Part shown: positions 18,156-28,327 of the stretch, in pieces | Layout of the letters: each line of letters begins with the position of its first letter | Numbering within the stretch: position 1 is the first letter of the stretch | Notes under the pieces: generated by a model | The model's database searches: none | Seen by the model: the letters and a program-made list of their open reading frames with translations, nothing else | Told to the model about the DNA's origin: nothing | DNA from: an uncultured Gammaproteobacteria bacterium | Lineage (GTDB): Bacteria > Pseudomonadota > Gammaproteobacteria > Pseudomonadales > Pseudohongiellaceae | Length of the DNA stretch: 64,000 bases | Direction: 5' to 3' | NCBI GenBank assembly: GCA_937898685.1 | Contig: CALEJT010000089.1 | Coordinates: 21,033 to 85,032, forward strand | Translations under genes and position numbers: made by a program

Positions 18156-18194
18156 GGAATCAGTCCTTGTCTGTTGAGGGGAAAAAGCCGGCGT

Positions 18195-18224
18195 ATTATC
18201 CAGTTGGACCCCACCCTTGTCCAA
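18195..18224 (-). promoter_or_regulatory. Putative sigma-70 promoter of gap
   Basis: On the minus strand, TTGGAC (18219-18224) and GATAAT (18195-18200) are separated by 18 bases. This would start transcription about 30 bases before the GTG of gap. It is a sequence match only. Confidence 0.55.
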
Positions 18225-18249
18225 CCCAATTACCCCTCTGCGATTGCGG

Positions 18250-18318
18250 TATACTTCGCCCCCTTTTTGCCTCGACGGCTCGTCGAGGTGTCGCCTTTTC
18301 GTGTTTGATTCGAATCAA
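18250..18318 (+). promoter_or_regulatory. Putative -10 box, leader hairpin and palindrome upstream of mfd
   Basis: A TATACT box at 18250-18255 has no good -35 partner. It is followed by a perfect hairpin, CCTCGACG / CGTCGAGG with loop GCT (18270-18288), and then by a perfect 14-base palindrome TTGATTCGAATCAA (18305-18318) that ends five bases before the mfd ATG. No Shine-Dalgarno sequence is visible. The palindrome may be an operator or may be chance. Confidence 0.4.
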
Positions 18319-18323
18319 TTCGC

Positions 18324-21300
18324 ATGAGCTCAGCGCATCAGCTACGCCTCGCACAGTTGCCGCCCGCAGTCAGTCCCGGGCAACGTCAGTACTGGGGAGG
18401 TCTGCAGGGAGCAGCACCGAGTCTCGCCCTGTCGCACGCGGCACGCGCCTTCGATGGGCTCACGCTGGTCATCACCGAGAATTCACGGCAGGCCGATCGC
18501 CTCCATGCCGAGTTGGAGTTCTTCCAAGCCGGCAGCAACGAGCAGCTCGAGCTCCTCACCTTCCCCGACTGGGAAACGCTGCCCTACGACAATTTCTCGC
18601 CGCACCAGGACATCATCTCCACTCGTCTCGAAACGCTGCATCGCTTGCCGACGCTGCGCCGTGGTGTGCTGATCCTGTCGGTGACCACCCTGCTCCATCG
18701 ACTACCGCCGCCGGAGTACATCGCAGGCAACACACTGAGTCTGAAGGTGGGACAGCGTTTCGAGTTGAACGAGATGCGCCGCATGCTCGAGGCCGCTGGC
18801 TATCAGTGCGTGGATTCCGTCTACGAACATGGCGAATTCGCGGTACGCGGCTCCATCATGGATCTGTATCCGATGGGCAGCGCCGTGCCCTATCGCATCG
18901 AACTCTTCGACGATGAGATCGAAAGCCTGCGCACCTTCTCGCCCGAAACGCAGTTGTCGGCGGAGAAAGTCGAGGCGATTCGCCTCTTGCCTGGCCGCGA
19001 ATATCCGCTGCATCAGGACGCCATCGCGCATTTCCGCCGCAAGTTCCGTGAGGCCTTCGCCGTCGACGTGCGCCGTTGCCCGCTCTATGAAGACATCTCA
19101 CGCGGCCTAGCCAGCGCCGGCATCGAGTACTACCTGCCGCTTTTCTTCGATCGCCTCGTCAGTCTCTTCGACTACTTGCCCGGCACGCTGCAATGCCTTT
19201 CCTACGGTGAAGTGGGCCAAGGTGCGGAACAGTTCTGGCGCGAGATACGCTCGCGCTACGAAGAGCGCTCGGTGGATACACAGCGCCCGATCCTGCCGCC
19301 GGAACAACTCTTTCTCGCCATCGAGGAACTCTTCGGCGCCATCAAGCCGCTGCCGCAGCTCTATCTGCATACGCGGCAGCTCGAAACCAAGGCCGGCCAC
19401 TACAACCTGGAGACCGGCGTCTTCCCCGATCTCGCGGTCGAATCGAAGGCGGAGCAGCCGCTGGCCAAACTCGAACATTTTCTGCGTGAGCAAAGTCAGA
19501 GCCGCATCCTCTTCTGCTGCGACTCACCTGGTCGTCGCGAAGCGATGCTGGAATTGCTGCGTCGCATCGAGGTCTCGCCCAAGGTTGTGAGCGGCTGGCA
19601 GGAATTTCTGAGCAGCGAAGTACCGCTCGCCATCACGGTGGCACCGCTCGAATCGGGGCTGTGGCTACGTGACGAAGGCCTCATCGCGATCACCGAGAAC
19701 CAGCTCTTCATCCACCATGTCAGCCAGCAGCGCCGACGCGGCAAATTCCAGGATCAGAGCGAATTCGTCTTCAAGAGTCTGACCGAGCTCAATCCGGGTT
19801 CACCCGTGGTGCATCTCGATCATGGTGTGGGGCGTTATCTCGGTCTCGACAGCTTCGAGGTCGAGGGTCAGCTCACCGAATTCCTCGTGCTCGAGTACGC
19901 CGACGGCGCCAAACTCTATGTGCCCGTCGCGAGCCTGCATCTCATCAGCCGCTACAGCGGCGGCGATCCCGAGCATGCGCCGCTGCACAAGCTGGGCAGT
20001 GATCAGTGGGAAAAGGCCAAGCGCAAGGCGCAGGAAAAGATCATCGACGTGGCAGCGGAACTGCTCGAGCTGCATGCACGTCGCGCGGCGCAGAAAGGCC
20101 ACGCCTTTACCTTGAACGAGGCCGACTATCAGCTCTTCGCCAACGCCTTCCCCTTCGAGGAAACGGAAGATCAGGCCAACGCAATTGCCGCGGTGATTGC
20201 CGATATGAAATCGCCACGACCGATGGATCGTTTGGTGTGTGGTGACGTCGGCTTCGGCAAGACGGAAGTAGCGCTGCGTGCGGCCTTCGTTGCGGTCAGC
20301 AACAGCAAGCAGGTGGCGGTGCTCGTGCCCACCACGCTGCTCGCGCAACAGCATTACGAAACCTTCCGCGATCGCTTTGCCGATTGGCCGGTGAAAATCG
20401 CGCTGATGTCGCGCTTCGTTGGCGGCAAGCAGCAGGAAGAAACGCTGCAGCAATTGGCCGAAGGCAAGATCGACATCGTCGTGGGCACGCACAAGCTGCT
20501 GCAGGAAAACATCAAGTACAAGGCGCTGGGGCTCCTGATCATCGACGAGGAACACCGCTTCGGCGTACGCCAGAAAGAACGTCTGCTCGCACTCAAGGCC
20601 AGCGTCGACATCCTCACACTCACCGCGACCCCGATTCCTCGCACGCTCAACATGGCGATGAGCGAAATGCGGGATCTTTCGATCATCGCGACACCGCCGG
20701 CGCGGCGTTTGTCGGTGAAGACCTTCGTGCGTCAGAGCAATCCCGCTCTCATCAAGGAAGCCATCCATCGTGAATTGCTGCGTGGTGGCCAGGTGTTCTT
20801 CCTGCACAACGAAGTGAAGACGATCGAGAAGCGCGCGGAAGAAATTTCCAAACTGGTGCCGGAAGCACGCGTCGCCATCGGTCATGGCCAATTGCGCGAG
20901 AGCGAGCTCGAGCGCGTGATGTCGGACTTCTATCACAAGCGTTACAACGTGCTCGTGTGCTCCACCATCATCGAGACGGGCATCGACATTCCGAGCGCGA
21001 ACACCATCATCATCGATCGTGCCGATACCTTCGGCCTCGCGCAGTTGCATCAGCTGCGCGGTCGCGTCGGTCGTTCGCATCACCAGGCCTATGCCTACCT
21101 GCTGACACCGCATCCGAAGGAAATGACGGCCGATGCCATCAAGCGACTCGACGCCATCAGTGCCGCCGACACGCTTGGTGCCGGCTTTACCCTGGCGAGT
21201 CACGACCTCGAGATTCGTGGCGCCGGCGAACTGTTGGGTGAGGAACAGAGCGGCCACATGCACACGATCGGATTCTCGCTCTACAGCGAGATGCTGGCCG

Positions 21301-21806
21301 AAACGGTGAAGCTCCTGAAACAAGGCAAGACGCCGAACCTCGATCTGTATCAGCACAGCGGCACCGAGGTGAATCTACGCATCCCTGCGCTCTTGCCCGA
21401 CACCTACCTTCCCGACGTGCATGGACGCCTCATGATGTACAAGCGCATCGCGAGCGCGACCAACGACGACGAGCTGCGTGAACTTAAGGTGGAGTTGATC
21501 GATCGTTTCGGATTGCTGCCGGAACCGGCGCAACATCTCTTCGCCGTCACCACGTTGAAACTGCGCGCCCAGGCGCTCGGCATCAGCAAGGTGGAAGCGA
21601 ATGCAGCCGGTTGCAAGCTGAAGTTCAGCGCCGACACCAAGGTCGATCCCTACACCCTCGTAACGCTGGTGCAGAAGCAAAGTTCACGTTACAGCCTCAG
21701 CGGCGGCTCGGAATTGCGTTACAAGCAGGAAACCGCGCTTCCCGCCGAGCGCATAGCAATGGTAGAAACGCTGCTGAATCGTCTGACGCCCACTGCCAAG
21801 AACTGA
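18324..21806 (+). CDS. mfd: Transcription-repair coupling factor Mfd
   Basis: Removes RNA polymerase stalled at DNA damage and recruits UvrA. It has 1160 residues, a normal length. The N-terminal UvrB-like module occupies roughly 1-340, the RNA-polymerase interaction domain lies around 480-550 (PVVHLDHGVGRYLGLD begins it), and the translocase follows with Walker A GDVGFGKTEVALRAAF near 640 and the DEEH box IIDEEHRFGV near 740. Helicase motifs V and VI are visible in STIIETGIDIPSANT and LRGRVGRSHHQAYAY. The TRCF C-terminal domain closes the protein. It is divergent from gap and nine bases upstream of csiV. Confidence 0.98.
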   Translation: MSSAHQLRLAQLPPAVSPGQRQYWGGLQGAAPSLALSHAARAFDGLTLVITENSRQADRLHAELEFFQAGSNEQLELLTFPDWETLPYDNFSPHQDIISTRLETLHRLPTLRRGVLILSVTTLLHRLPPPEYIAGNTLSLKVGQRFELNEMRRMLEAAGYQCVDSVYEHGEFAVRGSIMDLYPMGSAVPYRIELFDDEIESLRTFSPETQLSAEKVEAIRLLPGREYPLHQDAIAHFRRKFREAFAVDVRRCPLYEDISRGLASAGIEYYLPLFFDRLVSLFDYLPGTLQCLSYGEVGQGAEQFWREIRSRYEERSVDTQRPILPPEQLFLAIEELFGAIKPLPQLYLHTRQLETKAGHYNLETGVFPDLAVESKAEQPLAKLEHFLREQSQSRILFCCDSPGRREAMLELLRRIEVSPKVVSGWQEFLSSEVPLAITVAPLESGLWLRDEGLIAITENQLFIHHVSQQRRRGKFQDQSEFVFKSLTELNPGSPVVHLDHGVGRYLGLDSFEVEGQLTEFLVLEYADGAKLYVPVASLHLISRYSGGDPEHAPLHKLGSDQWEKAKRKAQEKIIDVAAELLELHARRAAQKGHAFTLNEADYQLFANAFPFEETEDQANAIAAVIADMKSPRPMDRLVCGDVGFGKTEVALRAAFVAVSNSKQVAVLVPTTLLAQQHYETFRDRFADWPVKIALMSRFVGGKQQEETLQQLAEGKIDIVVGTHKLLQENIKYKALGLLIIDEEHRFGVRQKERLLALKASVDILTLTATPIPRTLNMAMSEMRDLSIIATPPARRLSVKTFVRQSNPALIKEAIHRELLRGGQVFFLHNEVKTIEKRAEEISKLVPEARVAIGHGQLRESELERVMSDFYHKRYNVLVCSTIIETGIDIPSANTIIIDRADTFGLAQLHQLRGRVGRSHHQAYAYLLTPHPKEMTADAIKRLDAISAADTLGAGFTLASHDLEIRGAGELLGEEQSGHMHTIGFSLYSEMLAETVKLLKQGKTPNLDLYQHSGTEVNLRIPALLPDTYLPDVHGRLMMYKRIASATNDDELRELKVELIDRFGLLPEPAQHLFAVTTLKLRAQALGISKVEANAAGCKLKFSADTKVDPYTLVTLVQKQSSRYSLSGGSELRYKQETALPAERIAMVETLLNRLTPTAKN

Positions 21807-21815
21807 ACCTGAGCG

Positions 21816-22844
21816 ATGTATCGAATGCGCCCCACTTCTACCCTGTTCCGCGGTTGTCTGTTCGCGTTGCCGCTGCTGTTGTCCGTGGGTTCTTCCGCAC
21901 AACCGGGTTTCGATCTGGATGGGACCGGCACGCCGAGCGGCATCAGCAGCGATGGTAATCGTTGGGTGGAGGTCGAGGTCATCGTGTTCAAGGCCTTGGT
22001 CAACCGCAGCAACGAGCTGGCCAACCCAGGCAAGCTGAGCCTCAGTTATTTCCCCAATCCGCGTCTGCTGGCAACGCCGCTCGACAGCTACGCCTATCCC
22101 TTCGAAGCCGATCTTCCCCGGGAACCGGCGGAGAACGAGCCTGCCTTTCCTCTGACGGGCGCACGACCTCTGTCCGCCTTCGGCGGCTTCGAGGAAAACG
22201 AAGAGCAGCGCGAGCCGGAGTTCGACTTCAGTGTGCCGGCGCAACCTGCGGTGCCAGGCAGCTTCAAGGTACTGGATCTGTCGCGCGATCCCTACGTCAA
22301 GCTGGATGCCCGGAGCGCTCGTCTGAGCGCCGCCGCACGCAATCTGACCCAGGCGCCGGACTATGAAGTGCTGTGGCATGAAACCTGGCGTCAGCCCCTG
22401 CTCGATCGTGCCCAGGTCTCCGCCATCGTCGTACAGGCCGGCGACCGACTCGACGAACACAGCGCACTCGAAGGCAGCGTACGGCTGAGCCGTTCCGGTC
22501 AGCGTGCCCGTCTGGATCTGAACCTCTGGCTCAACGAGTTCGGCATTCCTGATCCGACGGAAGCCGCACGCTGGCAGGTGCCAGTGGTGCCGGAAGTGGT
22601 ACGCGCGAAACTGCAAAAAGCAGAGGAAGAGGAAACGCCGCTAAGTCCGCTTGCACCTGTGAACGCGACGATTCCCGAGCGCCCGCAGCGCGGCATCGTG
22701 CGCATCTGGCAGTTACAGGTGGGTGATGAATTGAATCTGGAGCGTCTCCACTATCTCGATCACCCGGTCTTGGGTGCGCTGGTGGAAATCCGTCCCTATG
22801 TGTTGCCCGAGACGATCGCTCCGGAACTTCCCGAAGAATTCTAG
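21816..22844 (+). CDS. csiV: CsiV family periplasmic peptidoglycan-binding protein
   Basis: The N terminus (about 1-29) is a signal peptide ending near SVGSSAQ. The family core begins with RWVEVEVIVFKAL and includes YEVLWHETWRQPL and a C-terminal ELNLERLHYLDHPVLGALVEI, which are hallmarks of CsiV (Pfam DUF2803-type proteins described in Vibrio as needed for resistance to non-canonical D-amino acids). The same gene follows mfd in Pseudomonas. It has 342 residues. Its stop (TAG) shares the palindrome CTAG at 22841-22844 with the stop of the converging phosphorylase gene. Confidence 0.85.
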   Translation: MYRMRPTSTLFRGCLFALPLLLSVGSSAQPGFDLDGTGTPSGISSDGNRWVEVEVIVFKALVNRSNELANPGKLSLSYFPNPRLLATPLDSYAYPFEADLPREPAENEPAFPLTGARPLSAFGGFEENEEQREPEFDFSVPAQPAVPGSFKVLDLSRDPYVKLDARSARLSAAARNLTQAPDYEVLWHETWRQPLLDRAQVSAIVVQAGDRLDEHSALEGSVRLSRSGQRARLDLNLWLNEFGIPDPTEAARWQVPVVPEVVRAKLQKAEEEETPLSPLAPVNATIPERPQRGIVRIWQLQVGDELNLERLHYLDHPVLGALVEIRPYVLPETIAPELPEEF

Positions 22845-23644
22845 GCTGCGGCAGAGCTGGTGCTGAAGCGCGCGAGACGCGGCAGCAGATATGGCACCAG
22901 CCGTTCGAGTTTGCGTACGCCCTTCTGCAGTTCCTCTTCCAGCGCCGCCAGATCCAATACCCCCGAGTCCAAGCCCGCGGCGCGATTCACCACGAGCGCC
23001 ACGCTGCAATAAGGCAGCGCCAGTTCACGCGCCAATATCGCTTCCGGCATTGCCGTCATGCCGATCATGGTGCAGCCGTCGCGCTGCAGTCGCCGCACTT
23101 CGGCAGCCGTTTCGAGACGTGGCCCCTGTGTACAGCCGTAGACACCACCATCGATGAGCTCGAGCCCCGCTTCCTGTGCAGCGGCCAGCACATCGGGACG
23201 CAGTTCCGGGCTGAAGGGATGAGTGAAGTCGGGGTGCATCTCCGCCACGCTGCAAGGTTGGCCTGGCTCGTGGAAGGTGTTGGCGCGCCCCCAGGTGTAG
23301 TCGATCAGCTGATCGGGCAGACACAAGGTCCCCGGCTGCAATTCATCGCTGATACCACCGACGGCATTGAACGCAATGACGCAAGTGGCACCCGCTTGCT
23401 TCAGTGCCCATAGATTGGCGCGGTAGTTGATCTGATGAGGAGCGAGACGCGGCCCACTCCCATGGCGTGGTAGGAAAAGACAGGGATGAGCCGAGTCGCG
23501 GTAGTGAAATACCTGCGTGGTCTGCTCGGCAAACGGTGTGGCGACGTCGAGCGTGACGGCGTTGCCACAGCCGCTGAGTTCGTGCACGCCGCTGCCACCG
23601 ATGAAGGCCGGCAGCATCGCGCGCGGCTCACTTGTAATAGGCAT
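22841..23644 (-). CDS. S-methyl-5'-thioinosine phosphorylase
   Basis: Purine nucleoside phosphorylase family enzyme. The Pseudomonas homolog beside mfd/csiV cleaves methylthioinosine in the methionine salvage pathway. Motifs include FIGGSGVHEL, LPRHGSG, the phosphate and base site HQINYRANLWALK, FNAVGGI, and QGPRLETAAEVRRLQ followed by MIGMTAMPEA. It has 267 residues from the ATG at 23644, which overlaps nfuA by 17 bases. The internal ATG at 23617 (MLPAFIGGSG) is an equally plausible start and avoids the overlap. Substrate choice between methylthioinosine and methylthioadenosine is inferred from synteny. Confidence 0.88.
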   Translation of the reverse strand: MPITSEPRAMLPAFIGGSGVHELSGCGNAVTLDVATPFAEQTTQVFHYRDSAHPCLFLPRHGSGPRLAPHQINYRANLWALKQAGATCVIAFNAVGGISDELQPGTLCLPDQLIDYTWGRANTFHEPGQPCSVAEMHPDFTHPFSPELRPDVLAAAQEAGLELIDGGVYGCTQGPRLETAAEVRRLQRDGCTMIGMTAMPEAILARELALPYCSVALVVNRAAGLDSGVLDLAALEEELQKGVRKLERLVPYLLPRLARFSTSSAAA

Positions 23645-24209
23645 TTTCCCGGTTGGCGTGGTCGGTGACGTCGCGTACCGCGGTCAGCTCGGGGAAGTGG
23701 CGCATCAAGGTGGCTTCTACACCCTGCTTGAGCGTCACATCGGCCTGCCCGCAACCCTGGCAACCGCCGCCGAAACGGAGTACTGCCACGTTGTCGTCGG
23801 TGAGCTGTTCCAAGGTGATGTTGCCGCCATGCATGGCGAGACCGGGGTTGATCTCGTTGTAGAGCACATAGTTGATGCGATCGGCGAGCGAGCTGTCCGG
23901 ACCGATCTTCGGCATGCGCGAGTTGGGTGCGCGGATCGTCAGTTGGCCACCCATCGAGTCCTTGGCGAAGTCCACCACAGCCTCTTCGAGGTAGGGTTTG
24001 CTCTTCTTTTCGATCCAGGCGCGGAAGCCGTTGTATTCGTACGGTTCGTCATCGGGCTCTTGCTCACCGGGACGACAGAAGGCGATGCAGGTTTCCGCCT
24101 TCGGCGTACCACCATCGAGCACGAATACGCGAATGCCGATGCCCTCACAGTTCTGCTTGGCCAGCAGTTCACGCAGGTAGGTTTGACCGGATTCAGTGAT
24201 TTCAATCAT
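23628..24209 (-). CDS. nfuA: Fe-S biogenesis protein NfuA
   Basis: Scaffold/carrier that delivers [4Fe-4S] clusters to client proteins. It has 193 residues. The N-terminal half is a degenerate A-type carrier domain and the C-terminal half the Nfu domain with Cys150 and Cys153 in GGGCQGCGQADVTLK, matching E. coli Cys149/Cys152. Many clients of this kind occur in the window (complex I, sulfite reductase, TtcA). It is divergent from the DUF2970 gene, with 108 bases between them. Confidence 0.96.
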   Translation of the reverse strand: MIEITESGQTYLRELLAKQNCEGIGIRVFVLDGGTPKAETCIAFCRPGEQEPDDEPYEYNGFRAWIEKKSKPYLEEAVVDFAKDSMGGQLTIRAPNSRMPKIGPDSSLADRINYVLYNEINPGLAMHGGNITLEQLTDDNVAVLRFGGGCQGCGQADVTLKQGVEATLMRHFPELTAVRDVTDHANRENAYYK

Positions 24210-24317
24210 CGGAATTTTCCGTGGGGTTGACGCAGCTCAGGCGCGGTATTGTTACCGAGGTATGGGCCGATGCGGTAAAATGCAACCACCTTAAACAACT
24301 TAGAGAGTGGTCGCATT

Positions 24318-24563
24318 GTGAATCAGCATCTACGAGAAAGCAAAACGCACAGCGCTCAGACCGAAGGTGACAAGATCCCCTTCTGGCGCGTGATGATCAG
24401 CGTGATTCAGGCCAGCTTCGGCGTACAGAACAAGGACAATCGTGAAAGGGATTTCAAGCAGGGCCGTTTGTTGCCCTTCATCGTCGCTGCTGTGCTCTTC
24501 ACCGTCGTCTTCGTCCTCACTCTGATGACGATCGTGAGCTCGGTACTCAACAGCGGCGCCTGA
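24318..24563 (+). CDS. DUF2970 domain-containing small membrane protein
   Basis: 81 residues from a GTG start. The conserved pattern of this family is visible: PFWRVMISVIQASFGVQ, then NRERDFKQG, then a C-terminal membrane helix (about 51-76, PFIVAAVLFTVVFVLTLMTI). The family is found in gammaproteobacteria and has no known function. The protein should be a single-span inner-membrane protein with a cytoplasmic N terminus. It is downstream of, and divergent from, nfuA. Confidence 0.88.
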   Translation: MNQHLRESKTHSAQTEGDKIPFWRVMISVIQASFGVQNKDNRERDFKQGRLLPFIVAAVLFTVVFVLTLMTIVSSVLNSGA

Positions 24564-24580
24564 ACCTTCGTCCAGGCGCC
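24555..24580. repeat. Hairpin between convergent genes
   Basis: A perfect eight-base stem, GGCGCCTG / CAGGCGCC, encloses a ten-base loop and overlaps the stop of the DUF2970 gene. There is no T-run on either side. It may act as a factor-dependent or mRNA-stabilising element for both convergent genes. Confidence 0.5.
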
Positions 24581-24593
24581 ACCCTGAAGAACA

Positions 24594-24740
24594 TCAGTTG
24601 TGGTTGGCCACGAAGAAAAGAACGCCGCTGACGGCAATGGCGATGGCGAAGAACGCTGCAATCGTATCGGCCCGGCTGTCGGCGGGATCCGGATCTCGAT
24701 GGGGTTCCTGATGGGTATCGTGATGATCGTGATGGCTCAT
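24594..24740 (-). CDS. Hypothetical 48-residue His-rich single-span membrane protein
   Basis: Begins at the ATG at 24740 (MSHHDHHDTHQEPHRD) with a GAGAG sequence about ten bases upstream; the frame also stays open farther upstream. The first 16 residues contain six histidines, followed by Asp/Pro/Arg-rich residues and one membrane helix (about 28-45, DTIAAFFAIAIAVSGVLFFV). No known family is recognised. It lies between the convergent DUF2970 gene and the divergent sulfite reductase gene. A single-span design resembles accessory subunits of respiratory complexes, but that is speculation. Confidence 0.6.
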   Translation of the reverse strand: MSHHDHHDTHQEPHRDPDPADSRADTIAAFFAIAIAVSGVLFFVANHN

Positions 24741-24986
24741 GAGGTTTTCTCTCGGGGAAAACGAATACACCGCTGCTGCGGACGCGGGCCGCGATTTTAA
24801 TGATTCGCTGCCGATAACGCCAGCAACCAACTATGGCCGCGATGATACGGCCAAAACGAAAGGTCTCCTCCTCCCTCGGGTGGCAGGTAACGGTGGCTAG
24901 GTATTGACCACCCCTTCGAGTATCATCGCGCGCTTCTTTTTTCTTTCGCTTTTCCATGATGGAAGAGCCCAACTGAAAGCAACGCC

Positions 24987-26628
<1,642 letters not shown>

Positions 26629-26645
<17 letters not shown>

Positions 26646-27150
26646 TAAGCAGGGCCAGCTGCTGGACAACCCTTGGGTTCTGGTGTCCAAGGATGCCACC
26701 CTGGAACAGGCGCTCGCGGAAACTTCCCAGCACCTGTTGGTGCATGTGGCGCTCTGGAACGCCCACAAGGACGAACTGCGTAACAGCGGTCGCGCCATCG
26801 CCGTGTGGCTCGACAGCAGCGATCAGGCGGACGCCATTGCAGCGGACCTCCCTGCTCTGCCGCTCGTCGCGCTGAACTTCCCGACCTTCATGGATGGTCG
26901 CAGCTATTCCACTGCGGTGACGCTGCGTCTGCATCACAAATACGAAGGTGAGATCCGCGCCATCGGTGATGTCTTGCGTGACCAGTTGTTCTACATGCGC
27001 CGCTGCGGTTTCAGCACCTTCGATCTGAAGGATAGCGTGAAGCTGGAAGACGCTCAGAAAGGACTGCACGACTACACCACCAACTATCAGAGCACGGTGG
27101 AAGAACCGCTGCCGCTGTTCCGTCGTCGCGAGACCAGCGCTGCAGTGTGA
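26629..27150 (+). CDS. DUF934 domain-containing protein, sulfite-reductase partner
   Basis: 173 residues from the ATG at 26629, overlapping the cysI stop by 17 bases. The family core is visible around PLVALNFPTFMDGRSYSTAV and GDVLRDQLFYMRRCGF. DUF934 genes regularly follow this cysI type in Pseudomonas and other proteobacteria, and the tight overlap here points to a shared role in sulfite reduction. Its biochemical function is not established. No metal or cofactor motif is evident. Confidence 0.9.
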
Positions 27151-27172
27151 GTGGAAAGACGAACGCAGATAC

Positions 27173-27200
27173 GAAAACGGCCACTGATGTGGCCGTTTTC
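27173..27200. terminator. Bidirectional intrinsic terminator between DUF934 gene and sohB
   Basis: Perfect 12-base stem (GAAAACGGCCAC / GTGGCCGTTTTC) with a TGAT loop. The stem ends in A4 and T4 tracts, so it can work on both strands between these convergent genes. Confidence 0.88.
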
Positions 27201-27213
27201 ATTGGCGGGTTAA

Positions 27214-28290
27214 TTAGGAGAAAAACTTCTCTTTGTCGGCGCGATGCAACCAGTCCTGGGCGACGCGGTTGAAAGCTCGCGTCATCGCGCTTTCAACCAA
27301 GGACGAAAGACGTTCGCCCAACTTCTTCTTGTATTCCCAGCTGACTTCGAACACGTCGCAGTCAGCGAGACGGCTCATGATCCACTCGTCGCTCACGCCG
27401 AGTTCGTCGATCAGACCACGCTCGAGCGCCTGTTGACCGGTCCATACCTCACCCGTCGCCACGCTCGGCAAATCCACCTGCGGACGATATTGCGCGATGA
27501 AGGCTTTGAAGAGGCCGTGCATTTCATCCACTTCTTCCTGCACCTTCTGACGATCCTTGTCGGTGTTCTCACCGAAGGTGGTGAGCGTGCGCTTGTACTC
27601 GCCGGCCGTGATCATCTCGTAGTCGATCTTGTTGTCCTTCAACAGGCGATGCACGTTGGGCAGTTGTACGAGTACGCCGATCGAGCCGACGTAAGCGAAG
27701 GGTGCAGCGATCAGATGATCGGCGACACAGGCCATCATGTAACCACCACTCGCGGCGACCAGATCGACGGCAATCGTCAAACGGAGTTTGGCCTTGCGGA
27801 TGCGCGTCAGTTGCGAAGCGGCCAGACCATAGGCATGCACCATGCCACCGGGACTTTCGAGTTTGAGCAGTACTTCGTCCTGCTCCGGTCGCGCCACCGC
27901 CAACACTCCGGAAATGCACTGACGTAGATCCTCTACCGCCGAAGCGCGGGTATCGCCGTCGAAGTTGAGCACGAAGATGCGCTTCTTGCCGGAGTCGGCA
28001 TTGGCAGCAGCTTGCTTCTTGCGGGCCTTGCGCTCTGCTTTTTCCTTCTGGCGCTCCGCTTTCTCCTCGGCCTTCAAGATTTCCTCGTCGAGGATTTCCT
28101 CGCGCAGATCATCCTTGATGCGCTCCAACTCGTCGTTGAGTTTGGTGACGACGATGTGCCCTTCCTGCTTGCCATGCTGGCGCTGCCGCATCGCGTTGGC
28201 CGCCAGAATCACGACGACGAAGATCAGCAGCAGGGCGAAGGTGAGGCTCTTGGCCAGGAACAGGCCGTATTCGTAAAGGAAAGAGTCCAC
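27214..28290 (-). CDS. sohB: SohB-type inner-membrane serine peptidase (S49 family)
   Basis: Membrane-anchored protease of the signal-peptide-peptidase family with a role in envelope quality control. It has 358 residues. One helix lies near 14-33, followed by a long charged coiled-coil-like stretch rich in Glu/Lys/Ala (about 50-95), then the peptidase domain. The nucleophile serine is in LVAASGGYMMACVADHL and the general-base lysine in GEYKRTLTTFG. The catalytic domain should face the periplasm. It is the last gene of the methyltransferase-rnhA-dnaQ-sohB group, 37 bases after dnaQ. Confidence 0.95.
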   Translation of the reverse strand: MDSFLYEYGLFLAKSLTFALLLIFVVVILAANAMRQRQHGKQEGHIVVTKLNDELERIKDDLREEILDEEILKAEEKAERQKEKAERKARKKQAAANADSGKKRIFVLNFDGDTRASAVEDLRQCISGVLAVARPEQDEVLLKLESPGGMVHAYGLAASQLTRIRKAKLRLTIAVDLVAASGGYMMACVADHLIAAPFAYVGSIGVLVQLPNVHRLLKDNKIDYEMITAGEYKRTLTTFGENTDKDRQKVQEEVDEMHGLFKAFIAQYRPQVDLPSVATGEVWTGQQALERGLIDELGVSDEWIMSRLADCDVFEVSWEYKKKLGERLSSLVESAMTRAFNRVAQDWLHRADKEKFFS

Positions 28291-28327
28291 GTGGTTTACT
28301 CAATTGAAAAGAGCGGCAATTCTGCGT

